A stretch of DNA of 64,000 nucleotides from assembly GCF_012328925.1 (NCBI RefSeq), contig NZ_JAAXLS010000002.1, positions 372,001 to 436,000 on the forward strand. The letters are read 5' to 3'. The notes beneath the pieces are model-generated. The model worked only from the letters and a program-made list of their open reading frames with translations, ran no database searches and was not told the DNA's origin. Below, piece by piece: positions 34,746-42,767 of this stretch. Every line of letters starts with the position of its first letter. The stretch's first letter is position 1. The position numbers and the translations under genes were made by a program. Source of the DNA: Amycolatopsis acididurans (GTDB lineage: Bacteria > Actinomycetota > Actinomycetes > Mycobacteriales > Pseudonocardiaceae).

Positions 34746-36158
34746 TCACCGCCCGTAGGTGTCGAGGTAGCGGCCGAACAGCTCGCGCTCGGCCGGTATC
34801 CGCGGCGGGATGGGCCGTGCGAGCCGGGTGATGTTGAGGAAGTGGCGGTAGGAGAGGTTGTCGCTGATGCTGTTGCCCGCCCACGTGCCGGCACCCATGG
34901 TGAGTGTGAAGCCGAGTCCGTTGTCGAACGCTCCCCCGGTGCCGAAGCAGTGCGCCTGGTTGACCAGCACCCTGGCCACCCGCAGGCGGTCGGCGGCCAG
35001 CCGCGCGTGGGCCTCGGTACGGGTGTGGATCCCGCAGGAGTGCCCCGCGCCCTGGTAGTCGAGCAGACGCTGGATCCGCTCGAGAGCCTGTTCGAGATCG
35101 TGGAACCGGTACACGGTGAGCACGACGGACAGCTTCTCTCCGCTGAACGGGTGGTCCGGCCCGACCTCGTCGTCCTCGACCAGGAAGAACTCCGCGGCGC
35201 GCGCCTCGCGCGAGTCGAGCCCGGCCAGCGCCGCGATCCGGTCCGGGGCTTGCGCGACCACGGCCTGGTTCAGCTTGCCGTGCTGCCACATGACATCGCG
35301 CAGCCGCGCCTTCTCCTGCGCGGTGAGCAGGTAGCCACCCTGCTTCTGCAGCGCGCGCATCATGTCGTCGTAGACGCTCGCGTGGACGTGTAGGGAGTTC
35401 TCCGAGGAGCAGCTCGTCGCGTAGTCGAAGGTCTTGCTCAGCTTGATCTTGGCCGCCGCGTCGTCGAGGTCGGCGTCGGCGTCGACGATGACCGGCGCGT
35501 TCCCCGCGCCCACCCCGATGGCCGGGGTGCCGCTGGAGTAGGCCTGCCGCACGTTGCGCTGGGAGCCGGTCACGACAACGAGGTCGGCCTGGCGCATCAG
35601 CTCGCTGGTGAGCTCCTTCGTGGGCCGCGGCAGGTACTGCACGAGGTCGCGGGGCGCGCCTACCGCGTCGAGCTCGGCATGGATGTAGTCGACGAGCAGT
35701 CCACAGGTCGACGCACCCTTGGGCGACGGTGAGATGATCACCGCGTTGGCGCCCTTGAGCGCCATCATCGTGTTGTTCGCCGGAGTGGCGGCGGGATTGG
35801 TGGACGGGCAGACCGCGGCGACCACGCCCACCGGCTTCGCGTACTCGGTGATGCCGGTCTCCGGGTCGTCGCGGAGTATCCCGACCGACTTCGCGCCCGC
35901 GAGGTCGGACAGCGTGCCAAGGGTTTTGCGCTGGTTCTTGCCGACCTTGTCCGCGACGTTGCCCAAGCCGGTGTCCCGGACCGAGATCTCGGCCAGAGCC
36001 TGGGCCCGGTCGTGGTTGTAGATCGCCCACGCGGCAGCTGTCACCACGTCATCGACTCGTTGCTGGGGGTAGTGGGAGAACTCCTCCTGCGCGGCCCGTG
36101 CCCGCTCCACCAGCTCGGTGATGGTGTCGGTGGTGCCCGCGGTGAGAGTGGTGGTCAT
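34746..36158 (-). CDS. sauS: CoA-acylating aldehyde dehydrogenase, probable sulfoacetaldehyde dehydrogenase (SauS)
   Basis: A 470-residue member of the acylating aldehyde dehydrogenase family (EutE/AdhE-N/SauS). AVCPSTNPAATPANNTMMAL is the cofactor region, and the catalytic Cys250 lies in TSCSSEN; the C-terminal GAGTWAGNSISDNLSYRHFLN is typical. SauS reduces sulfoacetyl-CoA to sulfoacetaldehyde with NAD(P)H. The family also includes succinate semialdehyde and propanal enzymes, so the assignment rests on context: a CoA ligase pair directly downstream, and Xsc and Pta 2.6 kb away under the same operator type. AGGAAAGGGA precedes ATG 36158. It is the first gene of a three-gene operon. Confidence 0.82.
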   Translation of the reverse strand: MTTTLTAGTTDTITELVERARAAQEEFSHYPQQRVDDVVTAAAWAIYNHDRAQALAEISVRDTGLGNVADKVGKNQRKTLGTLSDLAGAKSVGILRDDPETGITEYAKPVGVVAAVCPSTNPAATPANNTMMALKGANAVIISPSPKGASTCGLLVDYIHAELDAVGAPRDLVQYLPRPTKELTSELMRQADLVVVTGSQRNVRQAYSSGTPAIGVGAGNAPVIVDADADLDDAAAKIKLSKTFDYATSCSSENSLHVHASVYDDMMRALQKQGGYLLTAQEKARLRDVMWQHGKLNQAVVAQAPDRIAALAGLDSREARAAEFFLVEDDEVGPDHPFSGEKLSVVLTVYRFHDLEQALERIQRLLDYQGAGHSCGIHTRTEAHARLAADRLRVARVLVNQAHCFGTGGAFDNGLGFTLTMGAGTWAGNSISDNLSYRHFLNITRLARPIPPRIPAERELFGRYLDTYGR

Positions 36159-36216
36159 GGCGTCCCTTTCCTGCCGGACGTCAGCGCTTCTTCCCCCAGG
36201 ACTCCAGAACGGCGCC

Positions 36217-36273
36217 TTCCATATATTGGCAACTTATCTCACGAAGGTACGGCGTGCCGTTCGGCGAAGTCAA
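36217..36273 (-). promoter_or_regulatory. Promoter and operator of the sauS-ligase operon
   Basis: Minus strand: -35-like TTGACT (36268-36273), 18 bp, -10-like TACCTT (36244-36249), then TTCCA-TATAT-TGGCA (36217-36231, written on the plus strand), one mismatch from the shared palindrome. The operator starts 12 bp downstream of the -10, placing it around the first transcribed bases. This is the same geometry as at the other promoters of the island. Confidence 0.65.
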
Positions 36274-36323
36274 CGTCTCAGGCTTGCCGGACACCCCGCG
36301 GGCGCCTGACGGACCTGTGATTG

Positions 36324-36380
36324 TTGACACAGCAGAAGCGGCCTCCTAGCGTTCGTGGAATCAGCTCCCACAAATTGGAA
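36324..36380 (+). promoter_or_regulatory. Promoter and operator of the SauU-like transporter
   Basis: TTGACA (36324-36329), 17 bp, TAGCGT (36347-36352), then TCCCA-CAAAT-TGGAA (36366-36380), one mismatch from TTCCA-N5-TGGAA, 13 bp downstream of the -10. The promoter is divergent from that of sauS, about 50 bp away, so one regulator could control both directions. Confidence 0.65.
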
Positions 36381-36439
36381 TATCCCCGCTGGCCCTCGAT
36401 CGCACGGGCGACCAGCGGCAAAGGTGGTGTAGTCCCACG

Positions 36440-37831
36440 ATGTCTTCGTCAGACCGAGCCCCGATCACCAGATCCAGCCCCTCCTCGCCCGCCAGCGCGG
36501 CCGAGCCGGCCAGGCAAGGCACGTCCGCGCGCGCCGCCCCGAACACCGGGCTCTGGCGCGCCTACCGTGGCCGCGTGCGCGGCTGGATCCTGCTCCTGCT
36601 GTGCCTGATGTACTTCATGACTTACGTGGACCGGGTGAACATCTCCACCGCGGCCCCGTTCATCCGCTCCGAGTTGCACCTGTCGAATACGCAACTGGGT
36701 CTGGTGCTCTCGGCGTTCGCGATCCCGTACGCCTTCTTCCAGATATTCGGGGGCTGGCTCGCCGATCGCTTCGGACCCCGCAAGCTGCTGACCATCGTCG
36801 GCGTGGTCTGGGCGCTGGCCACGGTGGGCACCGGCTTCGCGACCGGCCTGGTGACCCTGTTCGCCGCGCGCCTGGCGCTCGGCTTCGGCGAGGGTGCCGC
36901 GTTCCCGGGCGCGACCCACGCGATGTCGCGCTGGCTACCCGCCGACCAGCGCGGGTTCGGCCAGGGTGTGGTGCACTCCTTCTCCCGGATCGGCAACGCC
37001 ATCGCGCCGGTCGCGGTCGCGGCGATCATCGCCGCGTCGAACTGGCGCGTGTCGTTCTGGTTCCTCGGCGCCGTCAGCCTGCTGTGGGGCCTGGTGTGGC
37101 TGCGGAGCTACCGGGACCGGCCGGCGGACCACCCGCGCATGACCGACGCCGAATTGAGCGAGCTGACCGTGCGGCAACGGGCGGACAAGCGGCCGCCGGT
37201 GCCGTGGCTGCCGCTGCTGCGCCGCATCCTGCCCGTGACGTTCGTCGACTTCACCTACGGCTGGATGCTCTGGGTGTATCTGACCTGGATCCCGTCGTTC
37301 TTCGCCGGCGCCTACCACCTGCGGCTGAGCAAATTCGCGCTGTTCACCACACTGGTGCTGCTGGCAGGGGTGGTCGGCGACTCGGCCGGCGGCCTGTTGT
37401 CGGACTGGCTGCTGCGACGGACGGGCAACCTGCGGTTCGCCCGGCGCACGGTGCTGGTGGTCGGCCTGTTCGGGTCGTTCGCGTTCGTCATGCCCACGCT
37501 GTTCGTGCACCGGCTGACGCTCGTGACCATTTGCCTGGCGGTGGCGTTCTTCTTCCTGGAGCTGACCAACGCCGTGCTGTGGGCCATCCCGATGGATGTC
37601 GCCCCCGAACACGCCGGCACCGCGGGCGGATTGATGAACACCGGATTCGGTATCGCGGGGATCGTCTCCCCAGTGACATTCGGGCTGCTGCTCGACCAGA
37701 CGCACAACTGGGTCGTGCCCTTCATGGTCTCGGCCGGCCTGCTGGCCGTCGGCGGCTTCACGTCACTGGCGCTCAAGCCGGAGCGGACGCTTCCGGTGCG
37801 GGACGTGCCGGCGAACGCCGAGAAGGCCTGA
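36440..37831 (+). CDS. MFS anion importer, SauU-like
   Basis: A 463-residue transporter with 12 helices of the anion:cation symporter group: MYFMTYVDRVNISTAAPFI in helix 1, GGWLADRFGPRKLL, LGFGEGAAFPGATHAMSRWLP and GLMNTGFGIAGIVSP. This group takes up organic acids such as glucarate, phthalate and, for SauU, sulfoacetate. The first 40 residues form a polar Ser/Pro/Ala-rich tail before helix 1. ATG 36440 has only a distant AAGGTGG. It is divergent from sauS and convergent with the IclR gene, so by position it is the sulfoacetate importer. A helix-level match cannot prove the substrate. Confidence 0.83.
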   Translation: MSSSDRAPITRSSPSSPASAAEPARQGTSARAAPNTGLWRAYRGRVRGWILLLLCLMYFMTYVDRVNISTAAPFIRSELHLSNTQLGLVLSAFAIPYAFFQIFGGWLADRFGPRKLLTIVGVVWALATVGTGFATGLVTLFAARLALGFGEGAAFPGATHAMSRWLPADQRGFGQGVVHSFSRIGNAIAPVAVAAIIAASNWRVSFWFLGAVSLLWGLVWLRSYRDRPADHPRMTDAELSELTVRQRADKRPPVPWLPLLRRILPVTFVDFTYGWMLWVYLTWIPSFFAGAYHLRLSKFALFTTLVLLAGVVGDSAGGLLSDWLLRRTGNLRFARRTVLVVGLFGSFAFVMPTLFVHRLTLVTICLAVAFFFLELTNAVLWAIPMDVAPEHAGTAGGLMNTGFGIAGIVSPVTFGLLLDQTHNWVVPFMVSAGLLAVGGFTSLALKPERTLPVRDVPANAEKA

Positions 37832-37832
37832 C

Positions 37833-37859
37833 CTGACGGGTGGCTGGGCCACCCGTCAG
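37833..37859. terminator. Bidirectional hairpin terminator between convergent genes
   Basis: A perfect 12-bp stem, CTGACGGGTGGC (37833-37844) and GCCACCCGTCAG (37848-37859), with a TGG loop. It begins 2 bases after the SauU-like stop and includes the stop codon of the IclR gene on the other strand, so it can end transcripts from both sides. There is no T-run. Confidence 0.75.
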
Positions 37860-38659
37860 AAGCTGTGCCCGGGTGGCAGCAGGGCGGAGATCTCCTTCGC
37901 CGCGCTCGCCACCTCGGGGCCCAGCTCGTCGAAGCGGTGAGCCGGGACGCGGATGGCCGGGGCCTGCACCGCGATGGCGGCCCTGGCCACTCCGGCGCTG
38001 TCCCAGATCGGAGCGCCGACGCAGCGCACCGCGGCGTGCGATTCCTCGTCGTCGATGCTCCAGCCGCGGGCGCGCGTGCGCTCCAGATCCGAACGCAGCG
38101 CCTTCGGCGACACGTGGGTGTTCGGGGTGATGCGCTCCAGGCGCTTGACTCCCTTGAGCAGCCGCCGCTCGGTGTCGGCGTTGAACGCCAGCAGCGCCTT
38201 GCCCATCGCGGAGGCGTGCAGCGGCACCCTGGTGCCCGGTGGCTGGGTGAACCGCAGCGGGTTCTGCGACTCGATGCGCTCCACGACCACCGCTCCCCCG
38301 CTCCCGTTGGCGAGCACGCCCAGATTCACCGATTCGCCGGTCCGCTCCGCCAACCGCCGCAGTGCCGGCGTCACGACGTCGAGGGCGAAGTTCCGATACG
38401 CGGCCTGCCCCAGCAGAAGGCTCGCGGTGCCCAGGTAGTAGCGCTCGTTGTTGGTGTTCTGCGCGAGATATCCCTCGGCGACGAGCGCGCGCACGATGCG
38501 ATGCGTCGTGCTGAGATTGAGCCCCAGCTCCTTCGATACCGCTCCCACACCGAGATCCCCGCGGTGGTCGCGGAAGACCTGCAACACCGCGAACGCGCGC
38601 GAAATGGTCTGCGCACCCGTTATGCCCGCCTGTGGCGGTTCCTGTTCGCCGACTGCCAT
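37856..38659 (-). CDS. IclR family regulator, probable repressor of the sulfoacetate genes (SauR-like)
   Basis: A 267-residue IclR protein. The winged helix TISRAFAVLQVF and LSTTHRIVRALVAEGYL is followed by the effector domain with VPLHASAMGKALLAF, ARGWSIDDEE and CVGAPIWD. ATG 38659 has GGTGAGG shortly upstream. It lies between the transporter and xsc and is divergent from xsc; the gap holds two copies of the shared palindrome, so it probably represses itself and the island until sulfoacetate or its CoA ester is present. It is separate from the IclR at 336, whose operators have a different sequence. Confidence 0.88.
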   Translation of the reverse strand: MAVGEQEPPQAGITGAQTISRAFAVLQVFRDHRGDLGVGAVSKELGLNLSTTHRIVRALVAEGYLAQNTNNERYYLGTASLLLGQAAYRNFALDVVTPALRRLAERTGESVNLGVLANGSGGAVVVERIESQNPLRFTQPPGTRVPLHASAMGKALLAFNADTERRLLKGVKRLERITPNTHVSPKALRSDLERTRARGWSIDDEESHAAVRCVGAPIWDSAGVARAAIAVQAPAIRVPAHRFDELGPEVASAAKEISALLPPGHSF

Positions 38660-38669
38660 GACACCTCAC

Positions 38670-38684
38670 CTTCATATGTTGGAA
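38670..38684 (-). promoter_or_regulatory. Operator candidate of the IclR regulator gene
   Basis: CTTCA-TATGT-TGGAA lies 11 bp upstream of the regulator start codon and matches TTCCA-N5-TGGAA with two mismatches. A TAAACT -10-like element sits just upstream on the minus strand, with only a weak -35. The position suggests autoregulation. Confidence 0.5.
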
Positions 38685-38703
38685 GACCAGTTTAGCGCGT
38701 TGA

Positions 38704-38764
38704 TTGACAGCGGTCCGCCACCTGGCTTAGCTTCGGTTATGGAATGTAGTGCCACATATTGAAA
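38704..38764 (+). promoter_or_regulatory. Promoter and operator of xsc-pta
   Basis: A consensus TTGACA (38704-38709) is followed 18 bp later by TAGCTT (38728-38733). TGCCA-CATAT-TGAAA (38750-38764), two mismatches from the shared palindrome, lies 16 bp downstream of the -10 and 16 bp before the start codon. This is a repressor-type position. The ribosome site GGAGGG follows at 38771. Confidence 0.6.
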
Positions 38765-38780
38765 TTACTTGGAGGGCACG

Positions 38781-40514
38781 ATGCCGACTGATGGTGGCCG
38801 CACCAAGATGACGGCAAGCGAAGCGTTCGTCGAGCAGCTCGTGGCCGAGGGCGTCACCATGATCCCCGGCATCGTGGGATCGGCTTTCATGGACGCGCTC
38901 GACCTGTTCCCCGACGCGGGTATCCGGTTCGTCCCGGTTGCGCACGAGCAGAACGCCGCGCACATGGCCGACGGCTATGCCCGGGTCACCGGACGGCCGA
39001 CAGCGGTCGTCGCGCAGAACGGACCTGGCATCACCAACTTCGTCACCGCGGTCGCCGCCGCGAACGGCGCGCACACCCCGATGGTCGTGGTGACCCCGTC
39101 GGCCGGATCGACGGGCGTCGGACTGGAAGGCTTCCAGGAGACCGAGCAACTGGCCATCTTCTCGAAGATCACCAAGTGGCAGGTTCAGGTGAACCGCCCG
39201 GACCGGATGTCCGAGCTCGTGCGGCGCGCGTTCTACCTTGCCAAGGCGGAGCAAGGTCCGGTCCAGATCGACATTCCGCGTGACTACTTCTACGGCGAGG
39301 GCGACTACGACATCTACCCGTCGAGCGACCTCCGTCGCGGTCCCGGCGACGGCGAGCAACTCCGCGAAGCCGCCCGGCTGCTGGCCACTGCGCGCCGGCC
39401 GGTGATCGTGGCGGGCGGCGGCGTGGTGGCCGCGGAGGGCGTGGACGAGACGGCCAGGCTCGCCACCTACCTCACCGCACCAGTGGCGAACTCCTACCTG
39501 CACAACGACTCGTTCCCCAGCCACCACCGGCTGGCGGTCGGGCCGCTGGGCTACCAGGGCTCGAAGGCGGCGATGCGCCTGATCGCCCAAGCGGATGTGG
39601 TGCTGGCGCTCGGGTGCAGGCTCAATCCTTTCGGCACGCTGCCCCAGCACGGCCTCGACTACTGGCCCGGAGACGCGGAGATCATCCAGATCGACGCCGA
39701 CCACCGGCGGCTGGGCCTGACCAAGCGGGTGCGGCTGGGCATCGCCGGCGACGCCAGGGCCGCCGCCGCCGAACTGGTCCGGCTGCTGGAAGGCGAGCAC
39801 GGTGAACGCGCGCCGGACGAGGCGCGGCTGGCCGAGATCAATCAGGAGAAGGCGGCCTGGGCGGCCGAACTGGACGAATGGAGCGTGCAGCGCGGCGACG
39901 CACTGCGCCCACGTCGCGCGCTCGCACTGCTGCGCGACGTGCTGCCCGATGACGCGATCGTCTCGACCGACATCGGCAACATCTGCTCGGTCTCGAACTC
40001 GTACCTGCACTTCGACCGGCCACGCAGCTTCCTCGGCGCGATGACGTTCGGAAACTGTGGCTACGCCTACCCCACGGCGCTGGGCGCCAAGCTCGCCGCA
40101 CCCGGACGCCCGGTGTTCGCCTACGTCGGCGACGGGGCCTGGGGCATGAGCCTGGCCGAGGTGATGACCGCCGTGCGCGAGGACATCCCGGTGATCGCCA
40201 TCGTCTGGAACAACAAGCAGTGGGGCGCGGAGAAGAAGAACCAGGTGATCTGGTTCGGCGACCGTTATGTCGGGTCCAATTTGGACAACCCTGACTTCGC
40301 CGAGGTCGCGCGGGCGATGGGCGCCCACGCGAGCACCGTCACCGGACAGGACGAGCTGCAGCCCGCGATCAAGGACGCACTCGCCTCCGGAGGGCCGAGC
40401 GTGGTGCAGATCAACACCTCGCGGGAGCTGGGCGACCCGTTCCGCCGCGACGCGATGCGCTACGCGCGGCGCCACCTGCCGAAGTACGCCCACCTCAACA
40501 CCAAGCCGGAATGA
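38781..40514 (+). CDS. xsc: Sulfoacetaldehyde acetyltransferase
   Basis: A ThDP enzyme that converts sulfoacetaldehyde and phosphate to acetyl phosphate and sulfite; 577 residues, close to known Xsc (about 580-600). Glu56 ([17 protein letters not shown]) activates ThDP; GDG (450-452) and NN (477-478) bind its diphosphate through magnesium. Stretches shared with Xsc rather than acetolactate synthase are [42 protein letters not shown] and [15 protein letters not shown] 38781 has GGAGGG upstream; an in-frame TTG at 38769 lies before that site. pta overlaps its stop, which fits the use of acetyl phosphate. Sulfite release creates the need for the SoeABC-like set. Confidence 0.9.
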   Translation: MPTDGGRTKMTASEAFVEQLVAEGVTMIPGIVGSAFMDALDLFPDAGIRFVPVAHEQNAAHMADGYARVTGRPTAVVAQNGPGITNFVTAVAAANGAHTPMVVVTPSAGSTGVGLEGFQETEQLAIFSKITKWQVQVNRPDRMSELVRRAFYLAKAEQGPVQIDIPRDYFYGEGDYDIYPSSDLRRGPGDGEQLREAARLLATARRPVIVAGGGVVAAEGVDETARLATYLTAPVANSYLHNDSFPSHHRLAVGPLGYQGSKAAMRLIAQADVVLALGCRLNPFGTLPQHGLDYWPGDAEIIQIDADHRRLGLTKRVRLGIAGDARAAAAELVRLLEGEHGERAPDEARLAEINQEKAAWAAELDEWSVQRGDALRPRRALALLRDVLPDDAIVSTDIGNICSVSNSYLHFDRPRSFLGAMTFGNCGYAYPTALGAKLAAPGRPVFAYVGDGAWGMSLAEVMTAVREDIPVIAIVWNNKQWGAEKKNQVIWFGDRYVGSNLDNPDFAEVARAMGAHASTVTGQDELQPAIKDALASGGPSVVQINTSRELGDPFRRDAMRYARRHLPKYAHLNTKPE

Positions 40515-41503
40515 CACACCCGATCCTGCGCGACGCACCCACCGGGACAGCAGGCCTGCTCGAGAGGTGGCGGGCCCGGCTCGCCGGCGCCTGCCCGCAC
40601 GTCCTGCTCGCCGACGGTGAGGACCCGCGTGCGGTCGAAGCGGCGCTTCGACTGCACGCGGAAGGCGTACTGGCGGTGCGCCTGCTCGGCCGGCCGGAGG
40701 AGGTCGGCCGAGCAGGCAGCGGGAAAGCGGTACCGGCGTCGATCGTGGTCGATCCGGACAGCCTCCGCAGGGACCCGCGAGTACGGAAAGCACTGGCGTC
40801 CCCGGTACGTGGCGAGGGCACGCCGTCCGACCCGCTTCATCTCGCCGCGGCCGCACTGCGTGCCGGGTTGGTGCACGCGTGCGTCGGCGGCGCCGCGCGG
40901 CCTACCGCCGACGTCCTCCGCGCCGGGATCCGGGTGGTGGGGCCGGCGCCGGGGGTGCGCCACGTGAGCAGCATGTTCCTGATCATCGGGCCCGACCGGG
41001 TACTGGGGTTCGCCGACTGTGCCGTGTTGCCCGACCCCGACGCCGAACAGCTGGCCGACATCGCCGTGGCCACGGCGGGCACCTACCGGGCACTCACGTC
41101 CCGGCAGCCCGTCGTCGCGATGCTGTCCTTCAGCACCCACGCCAGCGCCCGGCACCGGCACGTCGACAAGGTGCGCGCCGCGACCGCGCTCGCGCGCGCC
41201 CGCCTGCCGGACGTCCCGGTCGACGGGGAACTCCAGCTCGACGCCGCGCTGGTGGGCTCCGTCGCGGAGCGGAAGGCACCCGGCTCACCGGTGGCCGGGC
41301 GCGCGAACGTCCTCGTCTTCCCCAACCTCGACGCCGGCAACATCGGTTACAAGATCGCCGAACGGCTCGGCGGCGCGACCGCGCTGGGCCCCATCCTGCA
41401 AGGCCTGGCCGCGCCGGTGAACGACCTCTCGCGCGGCTGCGACAGCCGCGACATCGAGCTGATGGCCTTGATCAGCGGGGTGCAGTCGCTGGGAAGAGCG
41501 TGA
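40511..41503 (+). CDS. pta: Phosphate acetyltransferase
   Basis: A 330-residue PTA/PTB-family enzyme without the extra N-terminal domain of long Pta proteins. [63 protein letters not shown] and [18 protein letters not shown] are the conserved catalytic segments. It converts acetyl phosphate and CoA to acetyl-CoA. The start ATG 40511 overlaps the xsc stop (ATGA), so the two are coupled and Pta disposes of the Xsc product. The start region is somewhat longer and less conserved than in minimal Pta. Confidence 0.9.
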   Translation: MTHPILRDAPTGTAGLLERWRARLAGACPHVLLADGEDPRAVEAALRLHAEGVLAVRLLGRPEEVGRAGSGKAVPASIVVDPDSLRRDPRVRKALASPVRGEGTPSDPLHLAAAALRAGLVHACVGGAARPTADVLRAGIRVVGPAPGVRHVSSMFLIIGPDRVLGFADCAVLPDPDAEQLADIAVATAGTYRALTSRQPVVAMLSFSTHASARHRHVDKVRAATALARARLPDVPVDGELQLDAALVGSVAERKAPGSPVAGRANVLVFPNLDAGNIGYKIAERLGGATALGPILQGLAAPVNDLSRGCDSRDIELMALISGVQSLGRA

Positions 41504-41762
41504 CTTGTCCACGTCGCGATCACCGGATTGAACCTGATCTGGCCGCCCGCGCCGAGGATCGTCCACTGTGGATCTCGACACGTGGCTGATTCCGGCGGCC
41601 GTCCGCGCCCCAAGGACGTCCAGAGCGGTCGTCGAACCGCGACGCGATCGTATCGTTTCCGTTGCCACGAAGCCTTTTCCCCGCGAGATCACCCCATGGT
41701 GGCTTACCATCGGAGCAGGCTGATCGTTGGGTGCCATATCCGATTCGGGCAGGAGGCCGGGT

Positions 41763-42758
41763 ATGGGTGCGTTGGGGATCGATCTCGGCAACTCCAACAC
41801 CGTGGTCTGCACAGGGCGCAGCGAGCTGGTCCTGGAAGAGCCATCGGTCATGCTGTTGCGCGCTTCCCGGGGGCGGCGGGTGAAAGTCGCCGCGATCGGG
41901 CACGATGCGCGCGACCTCGTCGGACGGACCTCGGCCGAGGTCACCGCGATGCGCCCCCTGCACGACGGCGTCATCACCGACCTGGACACGGCGCAGGCGT
42001 TCATCCGCGCGGTCCTGCGCAAACTCGCACCGCACCGGTGGCAGCGGATCAGAACGACCGCGGTGATCGGCGTGCCGCTCGGCGCGACCCCGCTCGAACG
42101 CCGGGCTCTGCTGGAAGCCGCCGAGGAAGCGGGCCTGCACCGGCCCGTTCTGCTGGCCGAGCCGATCGCGGGGGCGATCGGCTGCGGGGTGGACCCGCTC
42201 GACCGTCGCACGCATCTCGTCGTCGACGTCGGCGGCGGTACGGCCGAGGTGACGGCGTTCTGTTTCGGCGAGGTGCTGGCGCACCGGTCCTCCCGGATCG
42301 CGGGCGACGAAATGACCTTGGCGGTGTACCACCACCTCCGCGAGCGGCACGGCATCCTGGTCGGTGAGATCGACGCGGAGGACATCAAGATCCGGTGCGG
42401 CACGGCGGAAGGCCCGACCATCGCCGTCGCGGGCCGGGACGCCGCCACCGGACGGCCGAAGCTGGTCACGGCGTCGATCGAGGAAATTCAGGAAGCGGTG
42501 CGCCCGGTGACCGACGCGATCGTGCAGACCCTGGCCTCGTGCATGGACGATCTGCCGCCGCAGAGCGTCGGTGACGTACTCGCCGAGGGCCTGCTGGCTT
42601 TCGGCGGCGGTTCCCTGCTCCGCGGGTTCCACGAACGGCTGGACGAGGCCCTGGGTTTCTCGGTGAAACCGGCCGAACGTCCGCTCACCTGCGTCGCCGA
42701 GGGGGCTGCGAGCGCATTGCGCAACCAGTCGCTGCTCGAGTCCTTCCGCGGCTGGTGA
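41763..42758 (+). CDS. MreB/actin-like rod-shape protein
   Basis: A 331-residue bacterial actin with the MreB nucleotide-fold motifs: GIDLGNSNTVVC (phosphate 1), VVDVGGGTAEVTAF (phosphate 2), LAEPIAGAIGCG and FGGGSLLRGF (adenosine). AGGAGG lies 6 bp upstream of ATG 41763. MreB filaments guide lateral cell-wall synthesis; in mycelial actinomycetes MreB is linked to spore wall formation. No mreC or mreD follows. Instead the gene is convergent, 9 bp apart, with a fused SEDS-PBP gene, so a joint role in a special wall-synthesis step is likely. The 259 bp upstream of the gene show no obvious promoter consensus. Confidence 0.88.
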   Translation: MGALGIDLGNSNTVVCTGRSELVLEEPSVMLLRASRGRRVKVAAIGHDARDLVGRTSAEVTAMRPLHDGVITDLDTAQAFIRAVLRKLAPHRWQRIRTTAVIGVPLGATPLERRALLEAAEEAGLHRPVLLAEPIAGAIGCGVDPLDRRTHLVVDVGGGTAEVTAFCFGEVLAHRSSRIAGDEMTLAVYHHLRERHGILVGEIDAEDIKIRCGTAEGPTIAVAGRDAATGRPKLVTASIEEIQEAVRPVTDAIVQTLASCMDDLPPQSVGDVLAEGLLAFGGGSLLRGFHERLDEALGFSVKPAERPLTCVAEGAASALRNQSLLESFRGW

Positions 42759-42767
42759 GCGACCTTC

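Noticed and set aside
38781-40514. Reading the ThDP enzyme as acetolactate synthase or glyoxylate carboligase
   Set aside because: The stretches QWGAEKKN and [10 protein letters not shown] and the coupled pta gene fit Xsc; no small acetolactate synthase subunit or branched-chain gene is nearby.
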